In this document: positions 34,636-42,587 of the stretch, in pieces
How positions within the stretch are numbered: the first letter of the stretch is position 1
How the letters are laid out: every line of letters starts with the position of its first letter
NCBI GenBank assembly: GCA_020073265.1
Contig: JAIQFN010000001.1
Coordinates: forward strand, 62,001-126,000
DNA length: 64,000 nt
Reading direction: 5' to 3'
Source of the DNA: Terriglobia bacterium
Lineage (GTDB): Bacteria > Acidobacteriota > Terriglobia > Bryobacterales > Bryobacteraceae
Program-made: the position numbers and the translations under genes
The notes under the pieces: generated by a model
The model's input: only the letters and a program-made list of their open reading frames with translations
Told to the model about the DNA's origin: nothing
The model's database searches: none

Positions 34636-35367
34636 TTACACCAGGCAGGTGACGATGGCTCGTCCCTTGGCGGCGGCGTCGGAGTAGAAATCGCGCAGAC
34701 GGCGGAGAGCGTCCAGCACCGATTCGGCATCCGACGGTCGCCAGCCCGGATAGATCTTAAGCTGGGACATCTGCGCGGCGTCGAAGCGGGCGGCCGCCTG
34801 CGCTTCCACTTCCGGACGGCTCAGGGCCTGGCCGAGCTCGGCCACTTGCGCCGCGGTGAAATAGCGCGCGGGACCGTAGCCGGAAAAGCCCTCGTCGTCA
34901 TCGCCGAGATCGAGACCGCCCAGCACCGGCTGGCTGAGCAATACTGCACCCGGCTCGACTTCGCCGCACAGCAGGTAGTGCACGCCGTGCCAGGCCTTGT
35001 CGAGCGACAGAACGGTGCGCCCGCCGGCCGGGGATGCGGGAGCGGCACGGCGAGCCGCCATGTGTTGCTGGAGAAGTTTCAACATATCGTCGCCGCCCTG
35101 GCCGGCGGCGAGAGACGCCATGCTGCGCCCCAGGCGTTCTTCCACCTGCTGGCGCATTTGCGGATCGAACCGTGCCAGCGTCGCGGCGAGCATCTGCGGG
35201 CCCGCGGCGCGCACGCGATCCTGCATTTTCCCCGCCAGGTTCAGGAGCGCATCCGCGGCCGGCGCCAGGGATTGGTCGGCGAACAGCGCCTCCGCCAAAG
35301 ACGGATCGGCCTGGATCCTGGCCAGTTCGGCTTCGTCGACCTGAACGAACGTGGCGCTCATGGACAC
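34636..35367 (-). CDS. YfbM/DUF1877-family protein
   Basis: 243-residue cytoplasmic protein. The core of the DUF1877/YfbM family is seen as L-S-L-D-K-A-W-H-G-V-H-Y-L-L-C-G, then D-D-D-E-G-F-S-G-Y-G-P-A-R-Y-F-T-A-A-Q-V-A-E and L-K-I-Y-P-G-W. The N-terminal 100 residues are helical, rich in Ala and Gln, longer than in the E. coli protein. The function of the family is unknown. It lies between the chemoreceptor and a small membrane protein. Confidence 0.8.
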   Translation of the reverse strand: MSMSATFVQVDEAELARIQADPSLAEALFADQSLAPAADALLNLAGKMQDRVRAAGPQMLAATLARFDPQMRQQVEERLGRSMASLAAGQGGDDMLKLLQQHMAARRAAPASPAGGRTVLSLDKAWHGVHYLLCGEVEPGAVLLSQPVLGGLDLGDDDEGFSGYGPARYFTAAQVAELGQALSRPEVEAQAAARFDAAQMSQLKIYPGWRPSDAESVLDALRRLRDFYSDAAAKGRAIVTCLV

Positions 35368-35477
35368 GGCGGCACCTCCTCACTCATTGTACGCAGGCCG
35401 ATGCGAGCGGACTATAGAATGCGGTAGCACGCGACGATGGAATGGGTGCACGAAAAGGGAGGCTCGGGATTGCTCTG

Positions 35478-35927
35478 ATGAACTCCGGCACGATGCCCAA
35501 GTGGCAACAGAGACTTCACCAGGGTGCGTTCGGAGTGATGTGTCTGCTGCTCGGGGCCTTCGGTGTGCTCAGCGCGCGCTTTCTCTTTCCCGCCGGAGGA
35601 GTGCGGCCCAGCCAGGGTCTGGTAGTCAGCAGCCTGGTGATGGTCGCGGTGGCCGGGTCGGGAATTGTATTGCAGGTGCGGACTCGGCGGCGGCTGGTCA
35701 AGGAGTTCAGCTACGATGGCCGCGCGCTGCGGTTTTCGACGCTAGGAACAGTGGAGATGCAGGTTCGGGACCTGTCTGAGATCGCCGAGGTTGGCAAGTG
35801 GCGGGGACGCGGAGGCCCGCTCGGCTATCGGCTGCGCTTCCGCGATGGCGCGAAGCTCTACCTGCAGAACGGTGTGTCGAATGCCGTAGCGGCAGCCGAG
35901 CAGATCCGTCGCGACCGTCGAATGTAG
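35478..35927 (+). CDS. Two-helix membrane protein with PH-like domain
   Basis: About 149 residues: two hydrophobic helices (G-V-M-C-L-L-L-G-A-F-G-V-L and L-V-V-S-S-L-V-M-V-A-V-A-G-S-G-I-V-L) followed by a short beta-rich cytosolic domain (F-S-Y-D-G-R-A-L-R-F-S-T, G-Y-R-L-R-F-R-D-G-A-K-L-Y-L-Q). The layout resembles small bacterial PH-domain membrane proteins. An upstream in-frame ATG at 35442 would add 12 residues; the GGGAGG between them could serve either, so the start is uncertain. The function is unknown. Confidence 0.6.
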   Translation: MNSGTMPKWQQRLHQGAFGVMCLLLGAFGVLSARFLFPAGGVRPSQGLVVSSLVMVAVAGSGIVLQVRTRRRLVKEFSYDGRALRFSTLGTVEMQVRDLSEIAEVGKWRGRGGPLGYRLRFRDGAKLYLQNGVSNAVAAAEQIRRDRRM

Positions 35928-35974
35928 AGCACGTCGATCCAGCCGGACGCCGGATTTTTCCGCGTCGGACCTCT

Positions 35975-36292
35975 TCAGCTGATCAAGTTATAAATCAAGC
36001 CGAAAGGATCTTTGACGTAGCATCTCGGAAAATCGGGCTCGTCCTTGACGATCTCGCAACCATTCTTCACCAGCCGGAGCTTGGCTGCTTCGACATTGTC
36101 GACCGTGACTTCCAACACCGGGCCGAGAGCTGGACCTCGCTCGATGAATAAGTTGATGTGCTGGCCATGGAGACTGATCATGTTGGGCGTCTCGCCGGTG
36201 ATTTCGAACCCGAGCTGTTGGACGTAGAAGAGTGCCGCGGCCTTGGGATCTTGCGCCTGAATCAGAATGTCCGCACCGAATCGGTTTGCCAT
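35975..36292 (-). CDS. VOC-superfamily (glyoxalase-like) protein
   Basis: 105-residue single-module vicinal-oxygen-chelate protein: I-L-I-Q-A-Q-D-P-K-A-A-A-L-F-Y at the first strand-helix, L-G-F-E-I-T-G-E-T, L-F-I-E-R-G and the C-terminal D-P-F-G-L-I-Y-N-L, the usual metal-ligand region. The ATG at 36292 gives the standard start M-A-N-R-F. The frame remains open upstream through a fragment of another VOC protein. Substrate unknown; it could be an antibiotic-resistance-like or catabolic dioxygenase relative. Confidence 0.75.
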   Translation of the reverse strand: MANRFGADILIQAQDPKAAALFYVQQLGFEITGETPNMISLHGQHINLFIERGPALGPVLEVTVDNVEAAKLRLVKNGCEIVKDEPDFPRCYVKDPFGLIYNLIS

Positions 36293-36430
36293 GGTTGGTT
36301 CTCTCGCCGCGCGATACCAAACTGCCTTTTTCTCAGGATACTCGAAATTGAACATCCAATTGATGCCGAACTGATCCGTGAGTACTCCGAAGCTGGCGCT
36401 ATGACGCGCAAGCCGCTTCAGATCCAAGTT
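36293..36430 (-). pseudogene. 3' fragment of a PhnB-like VOC gene
   Basis: Just upstream of and in frame with the VOC gene, codons read S-F-G-V-L-T-D-Q-F-G-I-N-W-M-F-N-F-E-Y-P-E, which is the C-terminal signature of PhnB/YjdN-like VOC proteins (F-G-x-L-T-D-x-F-G-x-x-W-M). The first two thirds of such a protein are absent upstream. It is best seen as the tail of a deleted neighbour, not as an extension of the downstream protein. Confidence 0.65.
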
Positions 36431-36472
36431 TGCTTGGACTGCTGTAGGACAGCGTGTGGAAAGCTGGTACGC

Positions 36473-37357
36473 CTATTGTGTGACGTGCGGCTGGGCGGCC
36501 GGCAGCAGGTGGCTTATTTTTTCTTCCTGCTCCGGATGCTCGGACTCGGCGTGGTCGACACCCTTGGCGGTGATGGAATAGCGCGCGTTGTCGCTGCGCG
36601 TGATCAGGCCGTTTTCCTTCAGGTACCACAGGCTGAATTCCAGGTGTTCGCGCGGGCATCCCAGCAGATCCTCGAGCTCGAAGAGCGTCATGGTGGGGTG
36701 GGTGGCCTGGTTTCTGCGGGCGGTATAGAGCAGCTCGAGAATTCCTTTGCGCTTGGCTTTTTCGGCAGCCTTGCCGGTTACGGCCTTACCCTGGTCGAAA
36801 ATCTGCCAGCGCAGCAGGCGATGGGCCTGATAGTTGACGTCGTAGGCGGCGCGTTTTTCCGGATCGCTGAGCACTTTGTAGGCCTCCGCTACGGCGCGGA
36901 AGGCGGTCTCATCGCCGGTAGTGGTGTTATCGGGATGATAACGCTGCGCCAGCAGACGGAAGACGCGGTGAATCATGTCCGGGTCCGCCTTGGGGCTCAC
37001 TTGCAGGATCTCGTAGTAGTCGGGAACGGCATCAGTGGGCTGCTCGGCCGGGGCCTCGCGCCTTTCCTCATACACCAGGCCCGCGCGGTAACCGTCGCCG
37101 ACGGAAGTGCAGACGGCCACGCGCGCCTTGCCCTTGCCGTTCAAACCCAGGCTGGCCGGACCTTTTATCCCGACCAGCTCGTCTTCGCGAAGCCAAAACG
37201 GCAACTCGACGCCGATGCTGTTTTCACTGACGTCCACCACCCTGGCGCGGACCTCGCCCGAGCGTCCGGGAACGTTTTCGAGCATGACCCACATGGGCTC
37301 AGTGCCTCGCAGCACTTTTTCGCGGGGTTTACGACGTCGTTCGGACTGTTGCGACAT
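36473..37357 (-). CDS. PilZ-DnaJ fusion protein with C-terminal winged-helix-like region
   Basis: 294 residues in three parts. Residues about 1-95 are PilZ-like: R-R-K-P-R-E near the start, then V-D-V-S-E-N-S-I-G-V-E-L, the second c-di-GMP-binding-like motif. Residues about 110-180 form a J domain with D-Y-Y-E-I-L-Q-V, the obligatory H-P-D in Q-R-Y-H-P-D-N-T, and D-P-E-K-R-A-A-Y-D. Residues about 205-275 are helical with T-L-F-E-L-E-D-L-L-G and L-K-E-N-G-L-I-T-R-S-D, resembling a winged helix. A PilZ-J-domain protein would link c-di-GMP to a DnaK-type chaperone; no direct evidence. Confidence 0.75.
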   Translation of the reverse strand: MSQQSERRRKPREKVLRGTEPMWVMLENVPGRSGEVRARVVDVSENSIGVELPFWLREDELVGIKGPASLGLNGKGKARVAVCTSVGDGYRAGLVYEERREAPAEQPTDAVPDYYEILQVSPKADPDMIHRVFRLLAQRYHPDNTTTGDETAFRAVAEAYKVLSDPEKRAAYDVNYQAHRLLRWQIFDQGKAVTGKAAEKAKRKGILELLYTARRNQATHPTMTLFELEDLLGCPREHLEFSLWYLKENGLITRSDNARYSITAKGVDHAESEHPEQEEKISHLLPAAQPHVTQ

Positions 37358-37411
37358 AAGGTCGTGTCCCTCTCTTAATCGGCAGTTCGGAGGTAGAATC
37401 TTAGGCTGGAG

Positions 37412-37585
37412 ATGGGCGACGTGAACCCTGACATTCCGCGCGAAGAGATCGAGCGTTTACAGCCAGTTGTGGACGCTGTGCTGGCCGAGCTGCGGCAGCG
37501 GACAGGACGGCTGACACCCCAGGATGTCATGTCACTGACATATGATTTGGATCCCCGCCTGCCCGAAGTCGAGGCGGACCGTTGA
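37412..37585 (+). CDS. 57-residue protein upstream of amidase
   Basis: Small acidic helical protein: M-G-D-V-N-P-D-I-P-R-E-E-I-E-R-L-Q, then V-V-D-A-V-L-A-E-L-R-Q-R-T-G-R-L-T-P-Q, ending L-P-E-V-E-A-D-R. Its stop overlaps the TTG start of the amidase (TTGA at 37582-37585), so it is translated with it. It is too short for common gene cut-offs but has clear coding character. By position it may be an accessory of the amidase, loosely like the role of GatC beside GatA, though no GatC motif is seen. Confidence 0.65.
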   Translation: MGDVNPDIPREEIERLQPVVDAVLAELRQRTGRLTPQDVMSLTYDLDPRLPEVEADR

Positions 37586-38907
37586 CCATCCGGGAGGCAG
37601 CGGCCGATCTCAGGGCGGGCCGGGTCTCGTGCCTGGAACTCGCCGACCAATGCCTGTCGCAGATTGCCCGGCTTAATCCCAAGCTGAACGCCTTCGTGAC
37701 TGTGACCGGGGAGCAGGCGCGCGCACGGGCGCTGGAACTGGACCGGGAGCTGGCGGCCGGGCGCGATCGCGGGCCGCTGCACGGCATTCCGATCGCGCAT
37801 AAGGACCTGATCCGGACCAAAGGCGTGCGGACCATGTCGGGATCGAAGCTGTTCGCCGATTTCGTGCCCGGCTCGGATGCGGCAGTGGTTAAGAAGCTGG
37901 ATGCGGCCGGCGCGGTGATGCTCGGCAAGACCGGGCTGCACGAGCTGGCGTACGGCATCACGTCGGACAATCCGCATTTCGGCACGATTCGAAACCCGCG
38001 CGATGCGGAACGGTCGCCCGGCGGGTCGAGCGGAGGATCGGGCGTGGCGGTCGCGACTGGAATGGCGTACATGGCGACGGGGACCGACACGGGCGGGTCC
38101 ATCCGCATTCCGGCTTCGTTCTGCGGCGTGGTGGGGCTGAAGCCGACATACGGAGTGGTGGACTTGAGCGGCATCCAGCCACTGGGGTTCAGCCTGGATC
38201 ACGCCGGTCCGCTGACGCGAACGGTGGCGGATGCGCGCGTGACGTTCGAGGCGATGGCGGGCGCTGGGCGGCGGCGCGCGGCGCCGGTGGATGTCCGGAA
38301 CATCCGCATCGGGTTGCCGGAGAACTTCTACTTCGATCGCGCTTCGGGCGAGGTGAAGGATGCGGTGCGTCTAGCCGCGCGAGAGGCCGAACGATTGGGC
38401 GCGCGCGTAACGCAGGTCCAGGTGCCGGACATGGACGGTTTGAACGCGGCCGGCCGGGTGATTCTGCTGGCCGAAGCTTCCGCGCTGTACGAGCCGTATC
38501 GGGCGAGGCGCGGCGATTTCGGCTCCGACGTGCTGGCGCTGCTCGACCAGGGCCGCCTGGTTCCGGCCACCGATTACGTTAACGCGCAACGTCTGCGACG
38601 GACGCTGGTGGACGACTTCCGCGCGCTGTTCAGCGAAATCGACTGCCTGTTTACGCCTGCTACTCCGATCACCGCGCCGCGCATCGGTCAAATGCAAGTC
38701 GAGCTGGATGGCGAACTGGTGGACACGCGCATCGCGACCACGCGGCTCTCGCGCGGGATCAACGTGCTCGGTTTTCCGTCGCTGGCGATGCCCTGCGGAG
38801 AATCCAGCGAAGGTCTTCCGATCGGCTTGCAGATAGTCGCGCGGCCGTTCGAGGAAGACCTGCTGCTTTCGCTCGGCGAAGCGCTGGAAGCTGGCTTGGC
38901 GCGCTGA
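37582..38907 (+). CDS. Amidase-signature family hydrolase (GatA-like)
   Basis: 441-residue Ser-Ser-Lys amidase. The catalytic Lys is in P-I-A-H-K-D near 73, and the signature S-P-G-G-S-S-G-G-S and D-T-G-G-S-I-R-I-P-A-S near 150 and 175 carry the cis-Ser and nucleophile Ser. Length and pattern resemble GatA and general amidases. No gatB or gatC lies alongside, so a role in tRNA amidation is not implied; it may hydrolyse small amides. The TTG start overlaps the upstream small gene. Confidence 0.85.
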   Translation: MTIREAAADLRAGRVSCLELADQCLSQIARLNPKLNAFVTVTGEQARARALELDRELAAGRDRGPLHGIPIAHKDLIRTKGVRTMSGSKLFADFVPGSDAAVVKKLDAAGAVMLGKTGLHELAYGITSDNPHFGTIRNPRDAERSPGGSSGGSGVAVATGMAYMATGTDTGGSIRIPASFCGVVGLKPTYGVVDLSGIQPLGFSLDHAGPLTRTVADARVTFEAMAGAGRRRAAPVDVRNIRIGLPENFYFDRASGEVKDAVRLAAREAERLGARVTQVQVPDMDGLNAAGRVILLAEASALYEPYRARRGDFGSDVLALLDQGRLVPATDYVNAQRLRRTLVDDFRALFSEIDCLFTPATPITAPRIGQMQVELDGELVDTRIATTRLSRGINVLGFPSLAMPCGESSEGLPIGLQIVARPFEEDLLLSLGEALEAGLAR

Positions 38908-38995
38908 CGCGGCAGCAATCGAGCGGTGCCATGGATCGGACTGGCATACGCTCCCCTAGATCGCATGGCATATGCTCCGTCATGTATCGAAGGGA

Positions 38996-39024
38996 TTTAG
39001 ATTCCTAAAACTGACCGGTATAAT
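38996..39024 (+). promoter_or_regulatory. Promoter of heme-binding-type gene
   Basis: TTTAGA at 38996-39001, 17-bp spacer, TATAAT at 39019-39024: the best sigma-70-type promoter in the window. The transcript would have a leader of about 50 bases with an AAGGAGG site before the ATG at 39079. Confidence 0.7.
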
Positions 39025-39078
39025 CGACCTGACTCAGGACGTCTCTCTCACACCAAGGATGAATTCAAGGAGGATGTT

Positions 39079-39894
39079 ATGAAAAATACGACAAACATTT
39101 GGCGACTGGTACTGGCGGTTTTCGTTTTGATTTGGGGCACCGTGCTGGCCGCCGACGATGGAGGACCGGACAACCGCAACGCTTGCAAGGACGTTCCCAG
39201 TTTCACCGCGTTGAGGACCGCGCTCAAGAGTGTCGCTCCGGGCGCGAATGGCGGACTCGGCAACAACATGTGGGCAACGGTGGTGAATCGCGACGGAGTG
39301 GTTTGCGCGGTGGTGTTCACCGGCGCCGATCGCGCATCGCAATGGCCCGGCAGCCGCGTGATCTCGGCGCAGAAGGCCAACACGGCTAATGCGTTCAGCC
39401 TGACGAAATTCGCGCTGTCGACGGCCAACCTGTGGGCAGCCACGCAACCGGGCGGAACCCTTTTTGGATTGCAGGAAAGCAATCCGGTGGACACGGGCGC
39501 GGCCTATGGCGGCAACTCGAGCAACTATGGACAACCCAACGATCCGCTGGTCGGACAGAAGATTGGCGGAATTAACGTGTTCGGCGGCGGGCTGGCGCTT
39601 TACGATAAGACCGGCGTGCTGGTGGGCGGATTGGGCGTCAGCGGCGATACTTCCTGCACCGACCACATCGTGGCGTGGAAGACGCGATTCGCTCTGAATT
39701 TCGACAACGTGCCGGCGGGCGTCAGCAGCACAGGCGACGACAACATGGTGAACGATTTGGATCCGCTGCTGTCCGGCCACACCACCGCTCCCAGCGCCGG
39801 TGGATTCGGGCATCCAACCTGCGACGCGACGGCCACCAGCATCACGGCGCAGCTACCGGCACCCGGGCATTTCCCTGTCGGTCCGAATCCGTAG
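39079..39894 (+). CDS. Secreted GlcG/HbpS-family heme-binding-like protein
   Basis: 271-residue exported protein. The signal peptide is R-L-V-L-A-V-F-V-L-I-W-G-T-V-L-A-A. The body matches the GlcG/HbpS fold: W-A-T-V-V-N-R-D-G-V-V-C-A-V-V, S-R-V-I-S-A-Q-K-A-N-T-A-N, G-G-G-L-A-L-Y and G-V-L-V-G-G-L-G-V-S-G-D-T-S-C-T-D-H, followed by a C-terminal extension rich in Gly, Pro and Thr. Relatives bind heme or unknown metabolites. It is served by a strong promoter and Shine-Dalgarno. Confidence 0.8.
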   Translation: MKNTTNIWRLVLAVFVLIWGTVLAADDGGPDNRNACKDVPSFTALRTALKSVAPGANGGLGNNMWATVVNRDGVVCAVVFTGADRASQWPGSRVISAQKANTANAFSLTKFALSTANLWAATQPGGTLFGLQESNPVDTGAAYGGNSSNYGQPNDPLVGQKIGGINVFGGGLALYDKTGVLVGGLGVSGDTSCTDHIVAWKTRFALNFDNVPAGVSSTGDDNMVNDLDPLLSGHTTAPSAGGFGHPTCDATATSITAQLPAPGHFPVGPNP

Positions 39895-39977
39895 GAACTG
39901 CCGCAAACCCGCGCGTCACGTAACAAGGTTACTGTGGCCGCGGTCCCGGGATTGCTCGACAGGTTGCGGAGGATTCT

Positions 39978-40604
39978 ATGCGACACGCAATCCGGGCAAT
40001 CCCGGCAATCCTGCTTGGACTGCAGGTGCCGGCCGTGGCGGCGGAAATCGACAAGTTACCGCAAGGAACCGAGATTACCGTCCGCACTGAAGAATCGATC
40101 AAGCTGCATCGCTGGGACAGCGGTAGGATTTACCAGGCCGAGGTGGCGCGTAACGTTTATGCAACCGACGGCGACCTGGCATTCCCCCGTGGGGCACCGG
40201 CCGAATTGATCGTGCGTCAGGTTGGTCCTGATGAGATGGTGGTAGACCTGGAATCGGTAACCGCGAACGGGCGGCGGTTTGTCATGGATGCCACCAGTCA
40301 AGGCTACGCCGGCGGAGAGCGCGAGGGGGTTGGCGCCAATCGCCGGACGGGCAAGTTCGTGGGCGGCGGCGCGATTATCGGAAGCATCATCGGCGCGATC
40401 GCGGGCGGTGGCAAGGGCGCAGCCATCGGGGCTGCCGCGGGAGCCGCCAGCGGCGCCGGCGCACAGGTACTCACACGCGGGCGGGAGATTCGCGTACCGT
40501 CGGAATCGCTGCTGACGTTTCGCCTGGAGCGGCCGCTACGCTACGTCGAACGCCTGGACGAAGGCTACGACCGCGACGGCCACCACTATCACGACAACCG
40601 CTAG
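39978..40604 (+). CDS. Exported glycine-zipper protein
   Basis: 208 residues: signal peptide (A-I-L-L-G-L-Q-V-P-A-V-A-A), a beta-rich domain (T-E-I-T-V-R-T-E-E-S-I, G-A-P-A-E-L-I-V-R), then a glycine zipper G-A-I-I-G-S-I-I-G-A-I-A-G-G-G-K-G-A-A-I-G-A and a C-terminal strand V-P-S-E-S-L-L-T-F-R-L-E-R-P-L. The last 90 residues parallel those of the protein at 22226-23206 (I-A-G-G-G-K-G-A-A-I-G-A; V-S-F-R-V-Q), so the two are paralogues. An envelope role is likely. It converges on the beta-lactamase-like remnant with a four-base overlap. Confidence 0.75.
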   Translation: MRHAIRAIPAILLGLQVPAVAAEIDKLPQGTEITVRTEESIKLHRWDSGRIYQAEVARNVYATDGDLAFPRGAPAELIVRQVGPDEMVVDLESVTANGRRFVMDATSQGYAGGEREGVGANRRTGKFVGGGAIIGSIIGAIAGGGKGAAIGAAAGAASGAGAQVLTRGREIRVPSESLLTFRLERPLRYVERLDEGYDRDGHHYHDNR

Positions 40605-40939
40605 TCTCCGGTCCCGGTAGTTCTTGAACTAGTGCCGGCGGTGCGGGAAGCCAGGGCCTGAAACTGCGTGATGGCGCCGAAGACTCCGATGCCGATGCCT
40701 TGAGCGAACTGCTCCAGCTCGACGATGTTGTGCGCCAGGAAGACCAGGACGGAGTTGTCGCTGGGATCGGCCCGCCACCAGCCGCCGAACGCGCCCGGCA
40801 GCCTGGCCTCCACGTCCCGCCAGCCAACGCACGCGTTTTGGACTACCGTGCCGTCGCGCCAGATCAGCGTGGCCGCGCCAGCGGGTTCGTCCGCGTTGAC
40901 GAGCGCTCCGATGGCGTTCTCGATCGCGTCTGTATTCAT
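40601..40939 (-). pseudogene. Internally deleted beta-lactamase-like serine hydrolase
   Basis: 112 residues whose first 45 resemble the N-terminus of class C beta-lactamase-like hydrolases (A-G-A-A-T-L-I-W-R-D-G-T-V-V, G-W-R-D-V-E-A) and whose next 50 resemble their C-terminus (F-G-G-W-W-R-A-D-P-S-D-N-S-V-L-V-F-L-A-H-N). The S-x-x-K, Y-x-N and intervening 200 or more residues are absent, so an in-frame deletion has joined the ends at about Leu-Pro/Gly-Ala. It cannot be an active enzyme. The ATG is at 40939. Confidence 0.65.
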
Positions 40940-41048
40940 TTCAGCCCCCGGCTGCCGCACCAAAAGATAGTTTCATTATCCAATGAACCCGTGGGCGCTT
41001 CTGGCGCGTGGGAAGACCGGCCAAAATGGATGTGATAGATTGGCGGGT

Positions 41049-41573
41049 ATGACCAACGACCAAGCTGAGTTTCTCCTCAACCAGGTTTATCTGCCTATGA
41101 TTCAGAACGAGCGCAAGGCTACGCGCCGGGTGATCGAAGCCGTCCCCGCGGACAAGGGAAGCTGGAAGCCGGATCCCAAGTCCATGGGCGCGCTGGAGCT
41201 GGCCTGGCACATCGCCTCGAGCGAATGCTTTTTCCTGAACGGAGTGGCGAACGGGAAATTCGATTTCGGCGGCGGCGCGATGCCCGAGTCCATCAAGACT
41301 TCGGCGGATGTTCTGAAGTGGTACGACGAAAACATCGCCAAGGCGACGGCGGCGGTGGCTTCGGCGAAGGGCGGCGCGCTCACGCAGGTGATCGACTTTC
41401 ACGGCGTGTTCCAGTTTCCGGCCATCGCTTATGTGGGCCTGATGAGCAACCATTCGATCCATCATCGCGGGCAGCTAGCAGCGTATCTGCGGCCGATGGG
41501 GTCGAAGGTGCCGGCGATCTACGGCGGCAGCGCGGATGAGCCGCTGGAGTTGCCGACGGCGGCGAAGGCGTAA
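41049..41573 (+). CDS. DinB-family protein
   Basis: 174-residue four-helix protein of the DinB/YfiT superfamily. Metal-ligand histidines are seen in L-A-W-H-I-A-S-S-E near 57 and S-N-H-S-I-H-H-R-G-Q-L near 141-148, the standard H...H-x-x-x-H arrangement. Members often act as thiol-dependent transferases or nucleases; the substrate here is unknown. The ATG at 41049 is preferred; upstream codons in frame lack DinB features. Confidence 0.85.
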   Translation: MTNDQAEFLLNQVYLPMIQNERKATRRVIEAVPADKGSWKPDPKSMGALELAWHIASSECFFLNGVANGKFDFGGGAMPESIKTSADVLKWYDENIAKATAAVASAKGGALTQVIDFHGVFQFPAIAYVGLMSNHSIHHRGQLAAYLRPMGSKVPAIYGGSADEPLELPTAAKA

Positions 41574-41612
41574 GTCGAGACTGCGCGGCGCCGCAGCGAC
41601 GCCTGCGCCACG

Positions 41613-42386
41613 TCAACGTTTCCGGTGGAACACGAAGAGCCGGCTGGGCTCGTCTTCCGGCACCAGCAGCAGTTGATCGCCGTGAATCGCCATGGCTTCA
41701 CGCGTGAAAGGCTGCCGGCGATCGGTCTGGCCCACCGGAAGCCGGCGCGAGAGCCGCAGCGAAGGATACTCCAGCCAATCGATGGCCCCGCTGCGATCAG
41801 CTAGCAGGCCGGACGCCACGATGTAAGGCGGATCGAATTTCATGTCCTGGTAGGCGGCTCCATTGGCGTTCGCGATCTTGCGGATCAGATTCCCCTGGTG
41901 ATCCCAGACGTAAAACTCCCGGCTATCCCAGTTGCCTCCGATCAGGTACTCAGGGGTGACGGCGATGCAACCGATGTGATCGGCGACGCGGAACTGAAGC
42001 TCGACGTCCAGGCTCTTCTTGTTCCGCCTTTGAATGACGCTGGTGCTGTCGCGACGGTATTCGGCGACCGGAATCCAAAGCGACGACTCATCGGAAGCCA
42101 TCCCGCCGGCATGAAAGCGCGCGTCGTCCTGGATCTCGATGCTCCGCAGCGCGTGGCCGGAATCCAGAGCGAACTCGCGCAGAAAGCCTTTGCGATTCCT
42201 GGAGTCAACCGAGGTGAGCCATAGGTTGACGGCATCGAAATCGATCCCCTGGACGTGGTTGGTCGGCCCTTGGAGATCGATGGTGCGGGCCAGTTCCCAT
42301 TCGGCGAACGCTGTGGACTGAGCAGAAGAAGTTGCCAAGGACCCGCTAAGGATGAGCAGGCTGAACTGGCCGAGTCCGCGGCGCAT
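41613..42386 (-). CDS. Secreted beta-propeller-like protein, DUF6454-like
   Basis: 257-residue secreted protein. The ATG at 42386 precedes a signal peptide (F-S-L-L-I-L-S-G-S-L-A-T-S-S-A-Q); the frame extends 66 codons further without coding character. The mature part has regular W-and-D-rich strands (H-V-Q-G-I-D-F-D, L-W-I-P-V-A-E-Y, L-I-G-G-N-W-D-S-R, Y-Q-D-M-K-F) that suggest a propeller. The W-E-L and T-N-H-V-Q-G-I starts resemble DUF6454 proteins, but this was not checked. Function unknown. Confidence 0.55.
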   Translation of the reverse strand: MRRGLGQFSLLILSGSLATSSAQSTAFAEWELARTIDLQGPTNHVQGIDFDAVNLWLTSVDSRNRKGFLREFALDSGHALRSIEIQDDARFHAGGMASDESSLWIPVAEYRRDSTSVIQRRNKKSLDVELQFRVADHIGCIAVTPEYLIGGNWDSREFYVWDHQGNLIRKIANANGAAYQDMKFDPPYIVASGLLADRSGAIDWLEYPSLRLSRRLPVGQTDRRQPFTREAMAIHGDQLLLVPEDEPSRLFVFHRKR

Positions 42387-42587
42387 GCTTCGAGAATACA
42401 GCTTTGCTGGCCCGAGACGTTTGTCCGGATGCAGCCGGGTTGGTTCATGGGCGACGGGCAGGTTGGGAGAACGCGAATGGATCGCTGCTTGGGGAGTGTA
42501 GGGTTTCTTGAGAATGCACTGTGTTTCCGCACTTTCGCACGACACGCCGCCGAATGGAGTCACGACGGAGTCACGAAACAGCAAGGA

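Noticed and set aside
42556-42577. Tandem 11-bp repeat GGAGTCACGAC/GGAGTCACGAA as an operator
   Set aside because: Only two copies, no clear promoter next to them, and position beyond the AbiEii stop; too weak to call.
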